From Anas platyrhynchos (taxonomy: Eukaryota > Chordata > Aves > Anseriformes > Anatidae): a stretch of 64,000 nt of DNA. The stretch covers positions 4,625,501 to 4,689,500 of the forward strand of contig NC_092616.1 of assembly GCF_047663525.1 (NCBI RefSeq), given 5' to 3'. The translations under genes and the position numbers were made by a program. How positions within the stretch are numbered: the first letter of the stretch is position 1; each line of letters starts with the position of its first letter. Of the stretch, positions 20,114-31,758 are shown one piece after another. The notes under the pieces are model-generated. The model made no database searches. It saw only the letters and a program-made list of their open reading frames with translations, and was not told where the DNA came from.

Positions 20114-22050
20114 ATTCCCGCCTGCTCTGTACAGCAGTGTGTTCCTGGGAAAAGAATTGAATGTTCTGGGAAGGGAACATTCTGAAACACATATTTTTGT
20201 TGAGATGTAGTACACCTATAATAAAGAAAGGTTGTTCAACATCCTCCAGCAGGATAACCTCAGGGACACTGCTGGATTACCTTTAACCAGAGTGACCTGA
20301 ACAGAGTCAGCTCACTTCCCAGCACTACGCACTGCAGTGCCCTGAGACATTTTGGCTAGAACAGCTTGGGCACTTTGCTCCCAATGACACATCTCCAGAG
20401 CAGGACTCACTGTTCTGGTGTTTGAGCTCTGGCTTTAATCCCACTGTCCAGAGTCTGAGGAGAATAGTAAGGGCAGGATGAATGGGAGGGGAAACACAAA
20501 GAAATGCCCCAGTGCTTCTGCTGAGGAAGGCAAGAATGAGAGTGAGAGATGAGCACTGGGAGTGTCCTCTTGTTCTGAAGGTTGGTCAGCCAAAGGGTAA
20601 CAGTTAGAGACCCCATGATTTTGGGGGCAGAAGCTTTTCTGGATGGGAGAGCAGACCATGCAGCTGCTCAGGGGAAGGTGTCTGCAGTGCAGGGATGGCA
20701 CGAAATGCAGTACAGAACTGCCGCCGCCAGGTTCAGCTTTGGGGAGGATGCCATGTGTGGTCATGGAGCTTTATATGGGCTGAGTGGCAGAAAAGGGACA
20801 TGCTGTGATCCTTATAGAGTTCCTAGTGATGCTTAAGGAGTCTCAGGCTCTTCTTGGAAATAAGAACATCTATTTCTATTCTGGATGAGACAAAGAAGAA
20901 GAAAATGAAAGCAGAGACTCAGGAAAGCAGAGACTGATGGAGCTAACACCTGCCTTTTCTCTTCTCTTGCAATGTCCCCTTGGATACATCTTGCTTGCTT
21001 GCACTGTGTAGCTGTGAGCAGGCTGCCCCAGGCAGCAGCCTCCCACCAGCAGCAGGACCCTGCCCTGCCGGGGGGGCTCCTTCCACCCACAGCTTCTCCC
21101 CGCAGCGCCCTGGGCAGCTCCCCGGGCAGGCTGAGTGCTGAGCCTGGCAGGCGGCAGAGGCCCTGCCCCGGCACACAGCCCCTGGGGCACAGCAGGGACC
21201 CTGCTCTGCACCACAGCCCTGGACACCCCTGCCTTCACCCTCAGCTTCAAAGCTTGCAGCTGGCCCACGACAAGGGAGCCCTTGGGGCCTGGCTGATGAC
21301 CCTGCAGCAGGGAAGCCCTTCTCTGCAGCACATCCTTCTCTAAAATAAAGAAATATGAAGAGCCACCAGCCTGATCTGCTATGGGATATTCCAAGTATAG
21401 GATTCCTCCAGGAAAATACCTGTGCACTGCACTGCTACAAGACTTACCCTGTTAAGGGCTATAAGCACTCCTCATTCTGCGAGCTCTTAGCATCCTGCCT
21501 CTCCACACAGCCCATTACCACTCTCCCACTCGCTTCTCTCCCCTTTCCATGCCAGCTGCAGGCAGTGCCGCCAGCCCTGCTGCGCTGTGCAGAGGAGCTG
21601 CTCCTGGGCAGAGCTGTCTCTCTGCAGTGCTGCCCGCTTGCCAGGAGCTCCCCTTGGGCCCAGGAGCCCGGCCCAGCTCAGCAGCAGAGGCCCAGCCCAA
21701 GGCCTCCCTTGCTCTGCCCCCCACCAGGCTCCCTGCACATGGCCCTGGGGCTGCAGGGGAACCTGCTGGGAAACAGCATGAAGGAATCCCTGGGCACACA
21801 CACTTCTTAACAGCAGGCTCATTTCTCTGAGCAGAAAACCAATTGAGTGTAACAATCACATCTTCTCTGAGAATTAGTTTGTCGTGGACATGTCCAAATG
21901 GCCTCATCCAACACCAGCAAGGTCTGTCTGCCTTTTATGCCCTGACACAAGACTCTGCCTGGGTAGAAGAGGTGCTGGGTGGGAATAAAATCACTGGTGC
22001 TTTGCAAACTACATCCCTATAGTGCATGGGACAGTAGGGCTTTCATTGAA

Positions 22051-24129
22051 GAAATCTTGGTTGTGGCCAGGATGTTCTGGTTCATTATGATCCCAGGAGA
22101 AAAGCACAAGTCACTCTACATCTTGTGTGAGGATAGTTGGCACATTGCACACCCCCTCGCACTGCATTGACTGTGGCTCCACAAGTCAGATGGGTGATGG
22201 AACACCTCATTGCTGTGCTGACACATCTGTGGCAGGATGTTCAGGGTCATTTTTGGAACTGTGCCTGAATCCCCCATCCCTAGGGAGCCTGAGCACTATA
22301 GCAGGAACAGGATGAACAGGTGGAGAAATGTGGGGAAATACAACAGTGCTCACTCTGAGGAAGACAAACAGTCAGACAAAACCCTCAGAGCGCCTCATCC
22401 AGCTGTGCAGAGCCCCCAGGGATGGGCACAGCTGGCCAGTCACTGGCAACCCCTCTGTCATGCAAGAGGCAAGGGGAGCATGCCCACAGAGATGCACCTC
22501 TCCTCTTCTGGGGCTTTGGTTGCAGACATGGCAGCTCATGCCCCGGACACCATGACCAGGTTGACATGACCCAGCAGTGTGCACTGGCAGCATAGACACA
22601 GGACCACGTGTATCTCTGTGCAGCACAGTCAGGGGCGGTAGTCCGGCCTTCGGAATACCACAATCCTCGAGAAATGAGAGACTTGGTCAAGCTACAAGAG
22701 AGAGCCCAGACTGGTGCAGAAGAGGAGTTCAGGCACCGTGAGGGGCTGCTGCATCCCAGGTGCCTTAATGCCCATCTTTTGAAAAAAGCCCAGCCCCAGG
22801 ACAAGCCTCAAAACCAACCCTCCTGGAAGGGTTCCCAACAGAAGAAACATGTTGGAGCAGGGGGACAGCGGTTCCTTCTGCATTGCTCCATTTCCTATAT
22901 TCCATGGCCTTTGTCACCATTTGGAGATGTTCCTCGTAAATTTGTCAGGATCCTGTGGAAAAGAATTGGGTAGAAGGGAAGTGACTGTTTCTCAGGACAA
23001 GAAGGGAAATCTGTCGTCTCTCTCCTAGGCTGTGCCATCTCCATGCTGCTGACCTCATAGGCCTTCAAATGACTTGAGCTGATGTCACAGGGGGTGCACT
23101 GCATCACCAGGATATCGTCACTGGAGCAGCGGCAGTGCCAGCACTTCCCTTCAAGGCCTGGTCCCTGCTGGGCACTGTTTGGGTGCTCCCCAGCGCTGTC
23201 CTTCTGTGGCCAGGAGTGGGGTCAGCAGGCAGCAAGCTTGCACTGGGCGACCCTCGCTGACGGGCGGAGGAGCAGGGGCACCTTGCAGAGGAGCTGTGGT
23301 TGAGGAGCCAGGGCGGGCATCCCTTGTCCTGAGCTGAAGGCCAGCAGCAAACGAGATGGAGGGCTGCTGGATGGTGACCATCACTTCTGGCCTGACTTCC
23401 ATGTTCCAGGTGCTCCTGCAGCTCTCCTCCAAAGGTGAGGGTGTCAGCAGCCCCTTTCCAAGATGTGTCAAAGGGGTTGACAGCTGTCCAAAGCTGCAAT
23501 TTCTGGGCTTTGGGGGGAGGCTGGACAAAGCTGGTGTCTGCTGCAAGAGCCCTGCCTGAGTGTCCCACTGGGCTCAGGGGACAATGTGGCAGCCAGGACT
23601 CCTGGGTCCTGATGCTAGGGCTGTCCTCAGCCCCAGGGCTCCTCTGGGCATGGCTCAGCCTCCTCGTGATGGGGACAATCCAGGGCCACGTTTCCCTGGG
23701 AGCTGCTGCCTCTTTGGGTTCTGCAGTCTCTGGGAGGAAGGACGTCTGGTGTCCCAGACACTGTTGTGGCCTGCAGCTCCCACAGGCCTCTCAGGAATGT
23801 GCCAGAAAAGCCTCTGTTGGAAATCAAACCTTCCCCTTGTCCTCCTGTCCTTCAGGGGAACCTCTGCTCCTTCTCTTCTGTGCAGCCAGGCTGGCAGAGC
23901 ATGTCCTGGATGCTGAGATGCCATCCCTGCACGGCCACAGCTCTGGTGCTGAACACTTCCCGTGCCCATACTGTGGCAGATTTACCCTGCTATGCAGGTG
24001 GGCTCCTCCACCACTATTCCCTCCCTCCCCCTTCAAATAGAAAAAAGGGAAGTAGTTTTTTTTTGAGAGGTTATTTGGGGTCCCAGGATTTGGAGTTTTC
24101 TTCAGTGATAGCTCTCCGTGTGCTGTAGC
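22051..24129. other. Intergenic 2 kb, nothing recognised
   Basis: The sequence is moderately GC-rich with many short overlapping frames, the longest about 200 codons (23435-24040, plus). None shows a domain, a signal peptide or low-divergence copies elsewhere in the window. I could not assign a gene, CR1 or LTR here with confidence. Confidence 0.4.
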
Positions 24130-24285
24130 CTCCTCCAGGCCATATCCACCTACTCCACTGGGAGCTCCTACACAGGCTGCAGCATCAAGATCTGCTCCAC
24201 CATGGGACCCATGGGCTGCAGGGGAACAGCCCACTCCACCAGGGGCATCTCCATGGGCTTCAGGGGAACTTCTGGTGTCTGTAGT
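24130..24285 (-). mobile_element. LTR fragment, first LTR family
   Basis: The sequence from CCTCCTCCAGGCCATATCCA to TCCATGGGCTTCAGGGGAAC matches 9655-9800 of the LTR at 9150-10114 with modest divergence. Only this inner part of U3 is present. Confidence 0.6.
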
Positions 24286-24507
24286 TTTGTTTGGTGTCAG
24301 AATTATGTTGGATAGCACATTACAAACTGTGAGTGTTCCTTGTGGTACTGTTTACCATCTCTGGGGGCTGGTTTTAGGTTATTGTTTACTGTCCTGTGTA
24401 ACACTGTCTTATGGTATGATAAAATTATTGGATGTGAGACTGATCTGGTAGTTGTACTCAGCATTGCTGTCACCACTGTACTTCAGGAACCATCTATGAG
24501 AAACTAT

Positions 24508-25044
24508 TTTGCTCTTGTGAGGCCCCACTTGGAGAACTACATCCATGGCTGGGGACCCCAGTACAAAAAGAATGTTGAACTGTTAGAATGGGTCCACAGA
24601 AGAGCCACGAAGTTGTTCAGTAGGCTGGAAAACCTCTCCTATGAAGTAAGGCTGAGAGAGCTGGGAATGCTGAGCCTGAAGAAGGGAAGGCTCAGGGGTG
24701 ACCTCACTGCAGCTTTTCAATTTTTAAAGGGAGCAATAAAAAAGATGGAGAGTGACCTTCTCCTCATGCAGCCAATGAGAGGGCAAAGAGGGTTGATACT
24801 AGACTAAAAGTGGGAGATTTAAAGTAGAGATTAGGAGGAAATTCTTCATGGCGAGGCACTGGAACAGGTTGCCCAGAGAAGTTGTGGATGCCCCATCCCT
24901 GGAGGTGTTCATGACCAGCTTGCATGAGGCCCTGAGCAACCTGTTCTAGTGGATGGCATCCCTGCCCATGGCAGGAGGGTTGGAACTAGGTATTCTTTAA
25001 AGTCCCTTCCAACCCAAGCCATTCTATGATTCTGTGATTCTCTT
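24508..25044 (+). mobile_element. Old CR1 LINE 3' fragment
   Basis: The frame gives the diverged CR1 C-terminal section: [58 protein letters not shown] 3' UTR follows with CCCTGCCCATGGCAGGAGGG and the tail ATTCTATGATTCTGTGATTC. Several frame breaks and the different 3' UTR show that it belongs to an older CR1 subfamily than the elements at 5471 and 10446. Confidence 0.88.
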
Positions 25045-25814
25045 CTGGAGCCTCCTGTGGTTGCAGCTTCCCTTCAGTCTTTCAGGTGGACCTGAGCTGA
25101 AGAACCTTGTCTGGGGGTGATCTCTAGGATAAGGGCCAGCACATGGGTTAGCAGAGGCTGTCTGACTGTCTCAAGGACATGTGCTGCATACAAGTACAGC
25201 AGGAGAGCAGGAAGCTCACATGGCTGCTGGCTCATGCTTCCATCAATGTAAACCCTGGCACGGGATCCCAGCCTTGCTTTCCAAGACTCTCTTCACACAG
25301 GGCAAGGGCATTAAGAGATTGGCAGGTTAGGGCACCAGTCCTTCTTCAGTCACTGCTCAGGCCGGGTGGTGCACCAAGAACATGGACATGTGGTTCTGCG
25401 TGAGGAATACAAGTTAGGGTACCCGCAGTCCAGTTCTTATCTTGGATGAGATGAACACCAGTATTTAAGGCAACTTCTAGACAAGGTCAGCTTCCATCTG
25501 AACTCTCCTCATCCCTCCTCTTGCCTCTCAAGCTCTTCATGGCTGTCTCCCCATGCTTCCCATAGGGCTGGTAGTGCTATGAGCAGACCAAGCAGGCTGT
25601 GGTGCCCAAGAGGTGACTGCACACTGGCTGTGCTGCACACAGTGGGAAGTAGGCCCAGCTGGATTGGGATCACAGCTGCTAAGCTCTCACTCTGGGTTCA
25701 ACATCTGTGTCAGATGCTCAGAAAGACTAGGGAACCTTTCCAAGGACTCTAGAGGTTTCCAGGTATCTTTACAAATCCAGGCAGTTGTACTTCCTCAAGG
25801 ATGAGAGGAACCAC
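25045..25814. other. Intergenic, nothing recognised
   Basis: No gene or dispersed repeat was recognised in the 770 bases between the old CR1 and the next LTR. Confidence 0.4.
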
Positions 25815-26830
25815 TGTAATGGGTTTATATGGCAAGGTTTTGGCAGCAGGGGGCCATAGGCATGGCTTCTGTGAGAAGACTCTGGAAGCTGCCCCACGTT
25901 AGGTTAGGGCCGTGCTGCTGACCAGAGCCGAGCCAATAAGTGATGTTGTTTGTGCCTCTGTGAGAGCATATTTAAGAAAGGGAAAACAAACAAACAACAA
26001 CAGAAACAAAACCATGATGCCACACAGCAGCTGGGAGAATGAGAGGAGTGAGAAACAGCCTTGCAGGCGCCAACGTCAGTGAAGAAGGAGGGGGAGAGGT
26101 GCTCCAGGTGCCGGAGCAGAAGTCCCCTGCAGCCTGTGGTGAGGCCCATGGTGAAGCACTGTCCCTCTGCAGCCCACGGAGTACCACGGTGGAGCAGGGT
26201 TCCACACTGCAGCCCGTGGAGGAGACCACAGTGGAGCAGGTGATGGAAGCTGAGGTATGTGGAGGACCTCTGCTGGAGCAGATTCTGGGCCTGACCTGCA
26301 GCCCGTGGAGAGGAACCCACACAGGAGCAGGTGACTTGGCAGGAGCTGCTGCCCGTGAGGGACCCAGGTTGGAGCAGTTTGCTCCTGAGGGAAGGACCCC
26401 ATGGTATGGACCCTTATCAGGAGCAGTTCTTGAAGAACTGCTGCCTGTGGGAACCCCACAGCACAGGGGACAGGAGTGATCGAGAAGGAGCGGCAGAGGC
26501 AAAGTGCTGTAGACTGACCACAACCCCCGTTCCCTCATTCCCCTGCACCACTCGGGGAGGAGGTGGAAGAGGGTGGATGGTGGGGAGGCATTTTTGGTTT
26601 CTTTCCTGTGTTTCTCATTCTCTAGCTTGTTAGTAATAGCCAATAAATCTTACTATCTCCCTACTCTGAGTCTGTTTTGCCCATCACAATAATTGTTGAG
26701 TGATCCCCCTGTCCTTATCTCAACCCTTGAGCCATTTTCATTGCATTTTCTCCCCCTTTCCGCTTGAGGAGGGGGAGTGAAAGAGTGGCTGTGGTAGAGC
26801 TTGGCTGCCCACCCGAGTAAAACCACAACA
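25815..26830 (+). mobile_element. Solo LTR (endogenous retrovirus), plus orientation
   Basis: It starts TGTAATGGGTTTATATGGCA and ends AACCACAACA, so it has the TG...CA ends of an LTR and a length of 1016 bp. The promoter motif CATATTTAAGAAAG is at about 25968 and the poly(A) signal AATAAA at 26642-26647. It aligns throughout with the reverse complement of the three 1060-bp LTRs in the satellite and is one of their free-standing relatives outside it. No internal retroviral genes adjoin. No clear 5-bp target duplication is seen (ACCAC before, CGTCT after). Confidence 0.85.
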
Positions 26831-26915
26831 CGTCTCACCACCCTCATGGTGAGGAAATGTTTCCTAATGTCCAGATTGAACCGCCCCTGGTGCAGCTTTG
26901 TGCCATTCCATTGGG
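26831..26915 (-). mobile_element. Short CR1 fragment
   Basis: The minus strand encodes KLHQGRFNLDIRKHFLTMRV, the CR1 motif that precedes the 3' end. It lies directly against the end of the LTR, so the LTR may have inserted into or beside a CR1 remnant. No CR1 is recognised on the other side. Confidence 0.6.
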
Positions 26916-27157
26916 CCTGAGGATGACTTGAATCCTTTTCCAGACCCACCTTCCCTGTGCCCGCTGGATCCACATTTCCTCCGTGGAGACTGCAGACATC
27001 TCATTTGCCTGTAGAAGCCGAGATACCAAAAAGACACTATGAGAGAGCCAGCTCAGTCCCAGTGGCACACATATTTTATAGGGGCTACAGGAAAAGAGAG
27101 CAGGTTGATGTTTCAGACTAAATGAGACAAAGCCAAAAGTGTGTCGGAACATCACAA

Positions 27158-27214
27158 TGGTACTTAACAACAACAAAAGCAACAACAATAATAATATAAT
27201 AATAATAATAACAA
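27158..27214. repeat. (AAC/AAT)n microsatellite
   Basis: AAC-type triplets pass into AAT-type triplets just beyond the 3' end of the third OR14 gene. Plain simple sequence. Confidence 0.95.
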
Positions 27215-27246
27215 AATGCACAGGACTGTCATGAATATACTGTGAG

Positions 27247-28206
27247 TCATTTGTGGAGACAGATGAGAAGTTTACCATCAGTGAAAACTCTCAATGAAAT
27301 CACTTTGTTCAGTGCAACTTTCAGCTCCTGGTTTCTCATGCTGTAGATGAAGGGGTTCACTGCTGGGGGAACCACTGAGTACAGAACTGCCACAACCAGG
27401 TCCAGGAATGGGAAGGAGATGGAGGGGGGCTTCAGGTAGGTAAACATGACAGTGCTGAGAAACAGGGAGACCACGGCCAGGTGAGGGAGGCACATGGAGA
27501 AGGCTTTGTGCCGGCCCTTCTCAGAGGGCATCCTCAGCACGGCCCTGATGATCTGAACATAGGAGAGCACAATGAATACAAAACACCCAAAATCGATGAA
27601 AATATTACCCATAAGAACCGAAACTTCACTAAGGAAGGTCTGTGGACAGGAGAGCTTGAGGATCTGGGGAATTTCACAGAAAAATTGGTTCATAGCATTG
27701 CCTTGGCAGAAGGGCAGGGAAAATGTACTGGCCGTGTGCAGGACAGCACTGAGAACCCCGCTGCCCCAGGCAGCTGCTGCCATCTGGGCACAGGCTCTGC
27801 TGCCCAGGAGGGTCCCGTAGTGCAGGGGCTTGCAGATGGCAACGTAGCGGTCATAGGACATGACAGTGAGAAGAGAATACTCTGCTGAAAACAAGAAGAC
27901 GGTCAGAAAGACCTGTGCAGCACATCCTGCATAGGAAATGGCCCTGGTGTCCCAGAGGGAATTGGCCATGGCTTTGGGGACAGTGGTGGAGATGCAGCCC
28001 AGGTCAATCAGGGCAAGGTTGAGGAGGAAGAAGTACATGGGGGTGTGGAGGCGGTGGTCGCAGGCTACGGCAGTGAGGATGAGGCTGTTGCCCAGGAGGG
28101 CGGCCAGGTAGATGCCCAGGAAGAGCACGAAGTGCAGGAGCTGCATCTCCCGTGTGTCTGCGAATGCCAGCAGGAGGAACTCAGTGATGGAGCTGCTGTT
28201 GGACAT
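27247..28206 (-). CDS. Olfactory receptor, OR14 (avian gamma-c) type
   Basis: Intact 319-residue odorant receptor. MSNSSSITEF with a sequon at Asn3, GN 39-40, PMYFF 56-60, Cys95, MSYDRYVAIC 116-125, loop cysteines 167/177/187, SY 215-216, KAFSMCLPHL 234-243 (Met for the usual Thr) and NPFIYSMRN 284-292. An upstream in-frame extension of 16 codons runs through a strong splice acceptor (TTTCTTTCTCAG, AG at 28234-28235), so I place the start at 28206. Compared with the other two copies it differs most in the second extracellular loop to TM5 (SCPQTFLSEVSVLMGN). No AATAAA was found close downstream; an AAT/AAC microsatellite, CR1 fragment and LTR follow. Confidence 0.96.
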   Translation of the reverse strand: MSNSSSITEFLLLAFADTREMQLLHFVLFLGIYLAALLGNSLILTAVACDHRLHTPMYFFLLNLALIDLGCISTTVPKAMANSLWDTRAISYAGCAAQVFLTVFLFSAEYSLLTVMSYDRYVAICKPLHYGTLLGSRACAQMAAAAWGSGVLSAVLHTASTFSLPFCQGNAMNQFFCEIPQILKLSCPQTFLSEVSVLMGNIFIDFGCFVFIVLSYVQIIRAVLRMPSEKGRHKAFSMCLPHLAVVSLFLSTVMFTYLKPPSISFPFLDLVVAVLYSVVPPAVNPFIYSMRNQELKVALNKVISLRVFTDGKLLICLHK

Positions 28207-30830
28207 TTGAGTCCTTTGGGCATGGGGACCTGTCTGAGAAAGAAAATACAGCAAGATATTATGCCAGACTCTGTAAGGAAAACTCTATTTCTTGTACAAA
28301 CCTTGGAAGTGTGTGCTGAGGTCAAAATAATCCAATTTCAATGTGCAGATCTCCAAACGCCTGTTTGGAGTTGGGGATCTTCACAAGTTGGGGATTGTCT
28401 CAGTTCTCCCCACGTAGCAAGAGACAGACAGATCATTGCAGCTGACCTAGTCGAGATGTCCAGTAGCATTTCCATGCCCTTAAGTCTCACGTGTCTTCTC
28501 CACAGAGCTGCTATGGCAGAGCTTTGCCCTAGTGGAGGACAGCCTGCAGCCCAGCAGAACACTTGCAAAAGAATGCCCTAAACATGGGGCGACCTGAACA
28601 CAGAGACAGCTCATTCACAGCCCCACACACAGCATTTCCACAACCCTACACATCAGGAAGGGACATGGATGCTTTTCCTCCATTAACATATCTGCATGGC
28701 AGAACATGCAGGAACTGCGCCTGAGCTGCACCTGAAATATCCTCTACATCGCTGACTCCAAAAGCAACTGATGAACAAGTTCCCATGCAATTATGTCTAT
28801 ACGTCTATGCTGGGGGAAGGGAAGAGTCCAAGGGGCTGTACTGTGGAAGGCATCAGCAATGCCCGGATGGCAGGGAGGTGCCCAAATCGCCTCTACCATG
28901 GAGATACTGGGAGCAGCTCCCTCTCACTCCCTGCCCATGGCTCTGCTGCCTGCAGCTGTCCCTGCCTGCAGCTGGGTCTCTGTCCCCACGCCTCCTGCCT
29001 GCAGCTCACAGCCCCCATCCCACCCACTGGGTGCTCAGCTCTGCCCTGCAGACACCTCCTGGCAGCAGGGCTCTGCACAGGGGCAGCTCGCTGGGGGCAC
29101 GTCCTAGAGCCCAGGTCACACAGACCCTGCTGACACTGCACGTGTAGTGATGGAGCTTTCTATGGGAAGTAAAGGGACTTGTTACGGTCCTGGGAATGCT
29201 CCTTATGCAGGCTTAGGAATCTTAGAATCTTCTTTGAAAAAACAGCCTCTATTTCCAATCCCACAGGGATGTAGAAGAGAAAACTAAAAGCAGAGGATCA
29301 GGAAAGCTGCGATGGAAGCATCTAACCCCTGATTGGCTTCTTGCCTTCTTGCACAGTTAGGATACACCCTAACTGTGCTGTAGATCTGTGAGCAGGCTGC
29401 CCCAGGTAACAGCCTCCCACCAGCAGCAGGACCCTGCCCTGCCGGGGGGGCTCCTTCCACCCGCAGCTTCTCCCCGCAGCGCCCTGGGCAGCTCCCCAGG
29501 CAGGCTGAGTGCTGAGCCTGGCAGGCGGCAGAGGCCCTGCCCCGGCACACAGCCCCTGGGGCACAGCAGGGACCCTGCTCTGCACCACAGCCCTGGACAC
29601 CCCTTTCAGCAACCTGGCTGCAGAGCCTGCTGCCAGACTGTGAAAAGAGAGCAGTCAGGGCCCGGCCTTTCTGCATTTTCCTTCTGCCACAGACTTACCC
29701 TGTAATGTGCTGCAAGCATTGATTCCCCATCGAGCTTTCAGTATCCCCTCAATTCACGCAGCCCGTAACCTCTATCTCCCTTCTCTCCCCTCCCAGTGCC
29801 AGCCTCAGGCAGTGCCCCCAGGCCTGCTGCGCTGTGCAGAGGAGCTGCTCCTGGGCAGAGCTGTCTCTGTGCAGCGCTGCCTGCTTGCCAGGAGCTCCCC
29901 TTGGGCCCAGGAGCCCGGCCCAGCTCAGCAGCAGAGGCCCAGCCCAAGGCCTCCCTTGCTCTGCCCCCCACCAGGCTCCCTGCACATGGCCCTGGGGCTG
30001 CAGGGGAACCTGCTGGGAAACAGCCTGAAGGAATCCCTTGGGTTCCCTTCCTCACATGGCACATACACTTCTTCACACCAGTGTCATTTCTCCTTACAGA
30101 ACACCAATTAAGTGTAACAATCACATCTTCTTGTCCCAGTATCAGTTTGGACATGAAGTCATGGTCAGGGACTGATCTCCTTCATCCCCACTTCAGGAAA
30201 TAATTCAGCAGTCAGTCAAGGCATCTCATGCTGGTTGTTATTCCTGGGGCTGGAAAGGGATCTCAGCTCCCTCCCATATCTGCCACAGACCCACAGGAGC
30301 TGGGATTCCTCAGGCCTCAGTTCAGGTGTCCACAACATAGGCACCTTAATGTGAATTACTGAGCCACAATAGCTCCTTAGTGGAGATAGAAGACAGGCAG
30401 GAGCTGATCAGATGGAAATACCTGCTGAAATTTGAGGTTAATCCTCTGGGAATCTGATGGGGCATTCCTCAGGCCAACTGAAATGGCAGCAGATGCCACA
30501 TGTAGGACAACTGAACCTGTCCCTACTCCTTATGTGTAGGTCAGCCTGCAGAGGTTGTCAGCAGAGCAAAAGGAGTCGTGTCACAGGGAGACCTAAACCT
30601 ATTCTGTTCTCTTTTAAATGTTCTCTTTTTTCCTTTCTCTTCTATGTCACCCTTGGCTGTAATGGCTGTTGTGTCTCGGTCATCTCCACAGGGCCTCAGC
30701 TCTGACCAGCCAGGTCTCCCTGCTCTTTGTGCCTTGAGGCAGGACTCTGCAGGGGTACAACAGGTCATCAGTGAGGATAAAATCAGTGGTTACTTTGCAA
30801 ACTACACCCTTAACAGTCCATGGAACCTGC
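28207..30830 (-). repeat. 5' flank of the third OR14 gene, segmental duplication copy 3
   Basis: It is homologous to copy 1 (2335-4140 pairs with 28930-30630, by eye about 85% outside the islands) and to copy 2 (19490-22050). GC-rich islands lie at 29390-29605 and 29794-30030. The segment past 30620 shows what copy 1 lost where its homology stops at the CR1. The copy ends about 20 bases before the satellite begins, so the array starts at the edge of the duplicated receptor unit. Confidence 0.7.
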
Positions 30831-30848
30831 ATCCAAGGCCCCTGTGTG

Positions 30849-31758
30849 AGCGATGTGACATCAGCGATGTGACCACAGCGATGTGACCTCAGCGCGGGAA
30901 CCTCAACGCGGGAACCTCAGCGATGTGACCTCAGCGTGGGAACCTCAGAGATGTGACCTCAGCGCAGGAACCTCAGAGATGTGACCTCAGCGCGGGAACC
31001 TCAGCGCTGTGACCTCAGCGCGGGAACCTCAGCGATGTGACCTCAGCACTGTGACCTCAGCGCGAGAACCTCAGCGATGTCACTTAAGCGAGGGAACCTC
31101 AGTGCAGGAACCTCAGCGATATGACCGCAGAAGGGAACCTCAGTGCGGGAACCTCAGCGATGTGACCTCAGCGCCGGAACCTCAGCGCGGGAACCTCAGC
31201 GATGTCACCTAAGCGTGGGAACCTCAGCGCGGGAACCTCAGCGCGAGAACCTCAGCAATGTGACCTCAGCGTGGGAACCTCAGCGATGTGACCTCAGCGC
31301 GGGAACCTCAGCGCAGGAACCTCAGCGATGTGACTTCACCGTGGGAAGCTCAGCGATGTGACCTCAGCGCTGGAACATCAGCGATGTGACCTCAGTGACG
31401 GAACCTCAGAGCGGGAACCACAGTGCTGAGACCTCAGCGTGGGCACCTCAGCGATGTGACCTCAGCTTGGGAACCTCAGCGCGGGAATCTCAGCGATGTG
31501 ACCTCAGCGCGGGAACCTCAGCAGTGTGACCTCAGCACGGGAACCTCAGTGCGGGAACCTCAGCGATGTAACCTCAGCGCAGGAACCTCAGCGATGTGAC
31601 CTCAGCACGGGAACCTCAACGCGGGAACCTCAGAGATGTGACCTCAGCTATGTGACCTCAGCGCGGGAAACTCAGTGATGTGACCTCAGCGCGGGAACCT
31701 CAGAGCGGGAACCTCAGCGATGTGACTTCACCGTGGGAACCTCAGCGATGTGACCGCA
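30849..31758. repeat. 14-bp satellite array, first segment
   Basis: Tandem 14-bp units of two types, GCGCGGGAACCTCA (A) and GCGATGTGACCTCA (B), mostly alternating to form a 28-bp dimer. The shared frame is GCG, five variable bases, ACCTCA. The array starts abruptly after GCCCCTGTGTGA, with three B-type units first. It is cut at 31758 by an LTR. Confidence 0.97.

Larger units (their letters stand above)
19490..22050 (-). repeat. 5' flank of the second OR14 gene, segmental duplication copy 2
   Basis: It corresponds to 28300-30830 (copy 3) and part of 1382-4142 (copy 1). Shared sections include GGCAGATCTCCAAACCCCTC near 19526, TGACGTGTCTTCTCCATGGG near 19660, and the two GC-rich islands at 21016-21230 and 21549-21785. 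The right end, around AATAAAATCACTGGTGCTTT and GCAAACTACATCCCTATAG near 21985-22020, pairs with 30777-30815 of copy 3. Sequence at 20100-20900 is largely private to this copy. Confidence 0.65.

Noticed and set aside
23435-24040. 201-codon open frame as a host gene
   Set aside because: The sequence is GC-rich, overlapping frames are equally open, there is no recognised domain, and I see neither splice structure nor a duplicated counterpart.
25815-26830. Complete endogenous retrovirus
   Set aside because: Only an LTR is present; no primer-binding site followed by gag, pol or env sequence was seen near any LTR in the window.
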